This document shows positions 63,576 to 64,000 of a stretch of DNA of 64,000 nucleotides, one piece after another. This DNA is from Shewanella gelidii (GTDB lineage Bacteria; Pseudomonadota; Gammaproteobacteria; Enterobacterales; Shewanellaceae): positions 620,001 through 684,000 of the forward strand of contig NZ_BMPZ01000001.1 of NCBI RefSeq assembly GCF_014647855.1. Reading direction: 5' to 3'. Numbering within the stretch: the stretch's first letter is position 1; every line of letters begins with the position of its first letter. Below the pieces are notes generated by a model, which had not been told where the DNA came from, ran no database searches, and saw only the letters and a list, made by a program, of their open reading frames with translations. A program made the position numbers and the translations under genes.

Positions 63576-64000
63576 CTATGTTTGTAATGCTTGAGCGCGC
63601 TGAGTTGTATACTTGGCATAGAGCATGAGTAAAGCGACGCCAATATACATCGTTAAACCGTACACACCTGCAACGATAGCATAGCCCGGTTGTTGCATAA
63701 TACTCAGTGCCACCAGCATGGCCATCGTCGAGTTTTGAACTCCAATTTCTATCGCTAAAGTCAAGCCGTCTCGCTGTTGAAGGCCGCCAAACTTAGCCAG
63801 CAACAACCCAATCACAATTGAGATTAAGTTAAGCCCAAGACAAGCAACAACAACATCAGAGAAAGAGTTTTGCAGCACTTCAAGTTCTTGTGCGACCACG
63901 CCAATCACAAGTAGGACTAAAAATACCAAAGCTAAACCTCTAAATATGGGTTCAACCTTCACCGCCCAATAGCGAGCAAGATGACGAACCACCATGCCAC
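63576..64000 (-). CDS. C-terminal half of a BASS (bile acid:sodium symporter) family transporter, cut by the window edge
   Basis: About 140 residues with five hydrophobic helices. The motif LAIEIGVQNSTMAMLVAL is the characteristic EIGxQN region of the SBF/BASS family near the second sodium site. BASS proteins are about 290-320 residues, so the 5' half lies outside the window; the frame stays open to the edge. It would transport an organic anion with sodium; substrate unknown. Confidence 0.8.
   Translation of the reverse strand, partial: GMVVRHLARYWAVKVEPIFRGLALVFLVLLVIGVVAQELEVLQNSFSDVVVACLGLNLISIVIGLLLAKFGGLQQRDGLTLAIEIGVQNSTMAMLVALSIMQQPGYAIVAGVYGLTMYIGVALLMLYAKYTTQRAQALQT

Overview
The window looks like the chromosome of a marine gammaproteobacterium of mid-40s GC (judged by eye), probably in or near the Alteromonadales (Shewanella/Ferrimonas-like). 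Pointers are the DUF47-Pit pair next to ygiF, a DUF3581 protein, an LruC-domain protein, a protein derived from Shewanella-type flavocytochrome c fumarate reductase, and enterobacterial-style PhoB, MetJ, MetR and possibly Fur sites. No rRNA, tRNA, CRISPR array, prophage or insertion sequence was recognised.

Layout. 1-2.2 kb: tail of a gene, a yjfK-like DUF2491 gene, a small unknown gene and a voltage-gated-type potassium channel. 2.2-6 kb: phosphate block, with ygiF (CYTH-CHAD triphosphatase) divergent from DUF47-pit and two tandem Pho boxes between them. 6-13 kb: a GGDEF-EAL protein, an SH3 (ygiM-like) membrane protein, putA with a long structured leader, and a PH-domain protein. 13-21 kb: rlhA, a POT-like transporter, an ABM-fold protein, an LruC-domain exported protein and a lipoprotein. 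21-27 kb: a PilZ protein, then a leftward run of TlpA, gluconate-2-dehydrogenase subunit-3-like, GMC oxidoreductase, endonuclease/exonuclease/phosphatase and an unknown Cys-rich protein. 27-33 kb: methionine/B12 theme, with metR preceded by met-box-like repeats, HDOD and TesA-type genes, and btuB behind a cobalamin riboswitch and a strong tandem met-box array. 33-39 kb: an exported unknown, a nucleoside hydrolase and a large GGDEF-EAL receptor.

39-46 kb is the most unusual regulatory region. A flavocytochrome-c-derived protein has lost its heme domain and several FAD-contact loops but kept the catalytic residues. It and an acetate-transporter (SatP/YaaH) gene are preceded by two homologous promoter modules whose conserved blocks keep exactly the same spacing over about 160 bp. 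Next to them lies a two-component system: a histidine kinase with a solute-binding sensor domain and an NtrC-like regulator lacking the GAFTGA loop. 46-51.6 kb holds a translationally coupled operon for an SMC-like ATPase (DUF3584 type) with two accessory proteins, resembling MksBEF/Wadjet but in reversed order and with no nuclease gene nearby. 52-56 kb has a DUF3581 gene, then a porin, FMN-binding protein and PepSY protein behind a possible Fur box, and a convergent TlpA. 56-64 kb has a tandem substrate-binding GGDEF protein, a LysR regulator divergent from a His-rich exported protein, yfcE, a small membrane protein, a GNAT acetyltransferase, and a BASS-family transporter cut by the window edge.

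Signalling by c-di-GMP is a recurring theme: two GGDEF-EAL proteins, one GGDEF protein, a PilZ protein and an HDOD protein are spread through the window. Start sites given here were often moved downstream of the longest open frame on the basis of ribosome binding sites or signal peptides.
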